Of a stretch of 64,000 nucleotides of DNA, positions 60,391 through 64,000 are shown piece after piece. Origin of the DNA: Ottelia alismoides (taxonomy: Eukaryota; Streptophyta; Magnoliopsida; Alismatales; Hydrocharitaceae); contig JAZKJV010003278.1 of assembly GCA_037367405.1 (NCBI GenBank), positions 682,001 to 746,000 of the forward strand. The letters are read 5' to 3'. Positions within the stretch are counted from its first letter, which is position 1. Each line of letters opens with the position of its first letter. The position numbers were made by a program, and so were the translations under genes. A model generated the notes under the pieces. It was not told where the DNA came from. It ran no database searches and worked only from the letters and a program-made list of their open reading frames with translations.

Positions 60391-60429
60391 GAGAAAGAGT
60401 CTGTATAGGAAAGAGTTGCTGGCATCCGT

Positions 60430-61879
60430 CAAATGATTGTTAAGAGATGATCTCAAGCCTGAGAAGGAGATGGCAATCCTTTCTCTAGAGGCTGATATCT
60501 AACCGACCTCTTGATGCTGGACGTCTGTATAGGAATAGAGATTCGAAGTTGTTAGATAAGTTAGGCTAGAGAGTTGACTTAACGAGATCAAGAAAACCAA
60601 AGACCTATGTCGTATGTTGCCACGATATAGGCACACATCCTTTGATCAAATACAGATGTGTTATTATATGTCTAAGCACATATGTTTGGTAGACCAATAG
60701 GTTGATGACCTAACCAAGGTCGATACACCGACGACCTGGTGTGTATATGAGGGCATATGAGTAATACGATCTCTCAAAGGGATCATACAGGTTTACTTGT
60801 GAACTGGAAGACTTGAGCTCACTCATGAGGTATTGGGAATGATCAAATTCCATTCATGGTCGTCGTATTTTGGAAGCATGACAAGAATTTGTAGGCATGA
60901 TATATGCTTTTGCAAAGCTTATGATCGATACCAACTCCCAATGACCAAGAATGGGAAACTTGATGATGAAATCATCAATATGACAGTGTGAAATCGATCT
61001 ATATCTTCAGGTTTATCATACGTCTTCCAGTGTGCAGGATGTAGAGGTATTAGGAATACCCGAGGGTGATGTGATCATGAATGATTGTATAATCATGATT
61101 CTTCCATTCCAAGGGAGTGATGAAATACGCCTGGATTTTAGTGACTCCTCTCATAGAGAAGTAATCTGATTTTAGTCCAAGTTTTGTACATTGATCTAAA
61201 TAAGATTCAGATGCAATGAGAAGATTAGATTTACGACCTTGATTAAATCATGCATATATGAGAGGTCCATGAGATCTGGATTTGAGATGTGATCTCAATA
61301 CCCCAAGTCATTATACGTGGAATGTACAATCGTCCTGTCCTTTTATCCAAGTATCTACGAAGAAACCACATTATTTTTGAAAGACTTCAAGAATAGTTCC
61401 ATTGTTTAATTATATCTAAGCATTTAGAAATGGATAACAAAATGTGATTTAATTATCTTTGAACAATGTAAATTTGATTAATATTATTTGAATGCATGAG
61501 AACGTTAATCCAATATAATTAAATCTGATTTAATTATTATAGATATGATAATGTGGATAGTACTATCCAATTATTCATATATATTATAAATGTGATTTAT
61601 AATATATTAGAGAGAGACTATTGTGATTTATATTTGTTAAATATTATTAATGTGAATGGGATTCAGAAGGGATGATTAATTGAAAATAAAATTTACATTT
61701 TATTTTGGGGTGTGAATGTGATTCACATTTTTCTAGTGGCATGGTTGCAATATTCACAAGATAATGATGAATTATTTTGTGAAATAATATACGACAAGTT
61801 TTGTTGTAAATCTTCGAGATAACATGAGATAATGAGATCTCATGAGATATTGAGGAGATTGACCCATTCCACCATAAGA
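60430..61879. other. Unassigned sequence before the copia LTR
   Basis: Begins where E4 RNase H stops. No coding frame. It may be the first part of the Ty1/copia LTR that ends at 62727, but I could not find a clear TG start or a second copy in the window to confirm this. Confidence 0.4.
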
Positions 61880-62727
61880 GGGTGGATGGCCACGAACTTC
61901 CATTAGGAGTGGGTGGTCGTCCCCTCCCCCCATTTTTTTAGGGATGAGGCCAATCTTCTTCCCCTTTATATCTAAGGTCAGTTGATTTGATTTGGATATA
62001 ATTTATATTGATTTATCAATATATATTAAATTAAATTAAATTAATTATTGTTGTGCTTTCACAACAAGATCTTGACCATTGAAAGAAACACAAATCAACT
62101 CATCCATTGATTTTGTGTTGTCCATGGATTGAGATCCATGGACTCCCAAAATCCTGTACAAGAAGGCGTACCCCTTGCTCTTTACAATTACAACAACAAC
62201 ACAACTCCGCTCTCTCTCCTTCTCACGCCAACCTCTCTCTCTCTCTCCTTGAGTGGCTGTCCAGTCCATCCTTTGAGATGGTCGACGCCGTCGTTGCATC
62301 ACCGTTGTACTGCCGCTTCAACAACTCATCGATCCCCGTCTTCTTTGGTGCCTTTCACTCGTGAAGAAGACGTTCGATCTCGTGAGATGAGATCGGGGGA
62401 TCCATTGCTTTGATCAACGATTTGGATTGCGAGAAGCGTACGACCCATCTCCATGCTCGTAAGCGTCTACTCCAACGGATCGAACTTTAGATAGGAGGTA
62501 TCTTATCATAGAGGCTCGATCACAACCATGCCACAAGAGGTATTCCTTTATCTACTATGTGGTTAGATGAAATGATCCAAGAAGTGTTCTTGGATCATGT
62601 GGTTTCATCGATTAATATTTTTAAATTCTGTTGCACCGAGCAACTAGTGTGACTTGTCACGCTTGATCATATATGATGTGATCCTCACAATTTCATGATG
62701 CATTTAAGGATTCTTACATATACTTCA
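61880..62727 (+). repeat. Ty1/copia-type 5' LTR end, plus strand
   Basis: Ends in ttca at 62727, two bases before a TGGTATCAGA site. It matches, in inverted orientation, the right end of the window (63165-64000). Shared landmarks are ggtggccgtccacc-type, ccatggattgagatccatgg (62132 and complement near 63745), a CT run, and atgatccaagaa...catgtggtttcatcg (62570-62610 and complement near 63255). Frames at 62107-62413 lie within the LTR and are not called. Confidence 0.6.
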
Positions 62728-62729
62728 AG

Positions 62730-62742
62730 TGGTATCAGATCC
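62730..62742 (+). other. Copia-type primer-binding site
   Basis: TGGTATCAGATCC, close to the TGGTATCAGAGCC usual for Ty1/copia elements primed by initiator tRNA-Met. The position after ttca agrees. Confidence 0.75.
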
Positions 62743-62747
62743 AGGTT

Positions 62748-63164
62748 GGAGGTTTTGGATACGATCTATAAACCTAGGATGACTTGAGCTCATTAGGGTT
62801 TGTGAAAATTTTATAGCATTTTATTCACGCAACCTTGTTTTATGAGTTTTTTCATCCCTGTTAATTTATTTAAACATAAAGTTATCACTTGGATTATGTT
62901 CTCCATTAAAAAAGAAAATCATGTTATTTGAGTTGCATGATTTGGAATCTGATTGCTCAAGTTATGATCATTTTAATGAACATGTATCCACTATTTCGGG
63001 GATAGCGAATCTTGACACAATTAAGTAGTTTATTATAGTTTTAAAAACCTATAAAAGAGTGCAAATTGCTGGATTCTATGTAAATCAAATTAACAAACTT
63101 TGGAAACTTATTTTGCATGACTTGGATTTAAATTTATTGAGATATGCTAATTTTAGCAAGTAAG
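62748..63164. other. Short sequence between two facing copia LTRs
   Basis: About 420 bases, AT-rich. A frame near 62930-63165 reads LHDLESDCSSYDHFNEHVST after a broken start, gag-like in style but not identified. Both facing elements appear to have lost most of their interior here. Confidence 0.4.
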
Positions 63165-63641
63165 GGTCATCACTGGAAATTAAAGGATATGGAATAATCC
63201 TCAAGTGCATCACCGAAGTGTGATCGTCGTATAGAATTTAATTTGTTTATGCGATGAAACCACATGATCCAAGAACGTTTCTCGGATCGTTTCATCTATA
63301 ACCAAAACAAGTATAATGCAGTACCTCTTGAAGCGTGGTTGATCAAGTCCCTACGGAAAGAGACCTCCTGTCTCAAGTCCGATCGTCGGAGAAGTAGCTT
63401 GTGAGCGCAGGGATGAGTCGTGTGATCCTCGCAATCCAACAAGTTGATCCAAGCACGGTGAACTCCTGATCTCGTCGTACGAGATCAAACGTCTCCTTCG
63501 CGAGAGTAGTACTCCAAGAAGACGGAGAACCGTAGAACATCGAAGAGGCGGTGCGGTGGCGTAGGCGACGATGATGATCTCCTCTAGGGTTTGGTGGACG
63601 GCCACCAAGTAGAGGGAGAGAGAGTTGGCATGTGCGGAGAG

Positions 63642-63645
<4 letters not shown>

Positions 63646-63679
<34 letters not shown>
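63646..63679 (+). repeat. (AG)n microsatellite
   Basis: Unbroken ag repeats of about 34 bases in the minus-strand copia LTR. The plus-strand LTR has a shorter ct run at about 62226-62246, the same place inverted. Confidence 0.88.
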
Positions 63680-63680
<1 letters not shown>

Positions 63681-63720
63681 TGCTTCCAAAAGCATGTACA
63701 AGAGAGCATGGTATGCCTCT

Positions 63721-63730
63721 CTATTTATAG
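63721..63730 (-). promoter_or_regulatory. Putative TATA box of the minus-strand copia LTR
   Basis: The minus strand reads CTATAAATAG in the direction of the element, followed within 60 bases by the AG/CT run. This is a typical LTR promoter arrangement. Confidence 0.5.
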
Positions 63731-64000
63731 GGTTTTAGGATCCATGGATCTCAATCCATGGGACATATAAAATCAATGGATGAGATTGATTTATATCAAT
63801 CCAATGGTCAAGATTGTTGTTGAAAAAAACCAGCAACTTATGATTTAATTTAGATCAAATATATTTGACTAATCAAATATACATCAATCCTAAAATTAAA
63901 TCAATCAAATAAGGAAGCAATGACATGGAGATTACATCTCCCATGTCAACATGGTGGACGGCCACCAATTCCATGTAGGACTTGGTAGCCGTCCACATGT

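Larger units (their letters stand above)
44504..60425 (-). mobile_element. E4: truncated minus-strand gypsy element related to L1
   Basis: Its 3' LTR is in two pieces (about 44504-45545 and 53986-56646), together about 3.7 kb, close to the 3.9-kb L1 LTR. Landmarks shared with L1 are the aagcaacaattaacccacg block near 44595, the bases before the LTR end (ctattcatca at 56646), and the purine-tract complement cccccttatacttgcc. The interior then shows a T-tract array, hairpins, integrase and RNase H in the order expected on the minus strand. It ends abruptly near 60390-60430 within RNase H. The second LTR, gag and RT are not in the window. The left border at 44504 is only approximate. Confidence 0.75.
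63165..64000 (-). repeat. Second copia-type LTR, minus strand, running off the window
   Basis: Reverse-complement relative of 61880-62727, diverged. Its inner end near 63165-63180 has a decayed ggtcatcactgg, the likely complement of a TGGTATCAG-type site. A TATA-like box is at 63721-63730. The outer end lies beyond 64000. Confidence 0.6.

Noticed and set aside
62107..62413. Two overlapping frames near the copia LTR end
   Set aside because: They lie inside the LTR, are serine- and leucine-rich from a CT run, and are not kept in the inverted copy.

Overview
This is plant nuclear DNA, almost entirely repetitive. I see no intact host gene. The evidence for a plant is: very long (about 3-4 kb) LTRs of Ty3/gypsy elements carrying a tRNA-Asp type primer-binding site, decayed gag-pol reading frames that read as Athila/Tat-like plant gypsy proteins, a Ty1/copia-type TGGTATCAGA primer site, and an 8.4-kb block of organelle-like DNA with a mitochondrial cox2 fragment and a plastid rpoC2-like fragment. 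The species cannot be told from the sequence.

Layout. (1) 1-938 is unassigned left flank. (2) 944-40364 is one old minus-strand gypsy element, called L1 here, flanked by an exact 5-bp target duplication (gcatc at 939-943 and 40365-40369). Its left (3') LTR, 944-6399, was enlarged by a Mutator-like DNA transposon at 4038-5582; the right (5') LTR, 36464-40364, keeps the empty site. On the minus strand the internal part reads leader, gag, protease, RT, RNase H, integrase from 36463 down to 29035. The integrase is broken there and resumes at 9624. (3) The break is filled by L2, a plus-strand element at 9625-29029 with target duplication cccaa (9620-9624 and 29030-29034). L2 has LTRs, a decayed PBS, gag and protease remnants, and no RT or integrase. 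(4) L2 is split by L3, a minus-strand element at 15872-24292. L3 has nearly identical 3-kb LTRs, a good PBS and only 2.46 kb of non-coding interior (LARD-like). So three elements are nested, with the youngest innermost. (5) 40370-44503 is a unique-looking spacer with degenerate tandem repeats. (6) About 44504-60425 is E4, a second, truncated minus-strand element related to L1. Its LTR is cut in two by organelle DNA (about 45546-53985). (7) 60430-64000 holds two Ty1/copia-type LTR ends facing each other.

How the parts relate. L1, L2, L3 and E4 belong to related gypsy lineages. Only L1 and E4 show recognisable RT/RNase H/integrase remains (E4 lacks RT within the window). L2 and L3 would have needed proteins in trans. 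All four share, between their coding end and the polypurine tract, an ordered array of short inverted repeats built on CTATACTTAGG/CCTAAGTATAG, always with the longest structure nearest the 3' LTR. This conserved structured 3' region is the most unusual signal in the window. None of the reading frames seen is intact; all are interrupted by stops or frameshifts.
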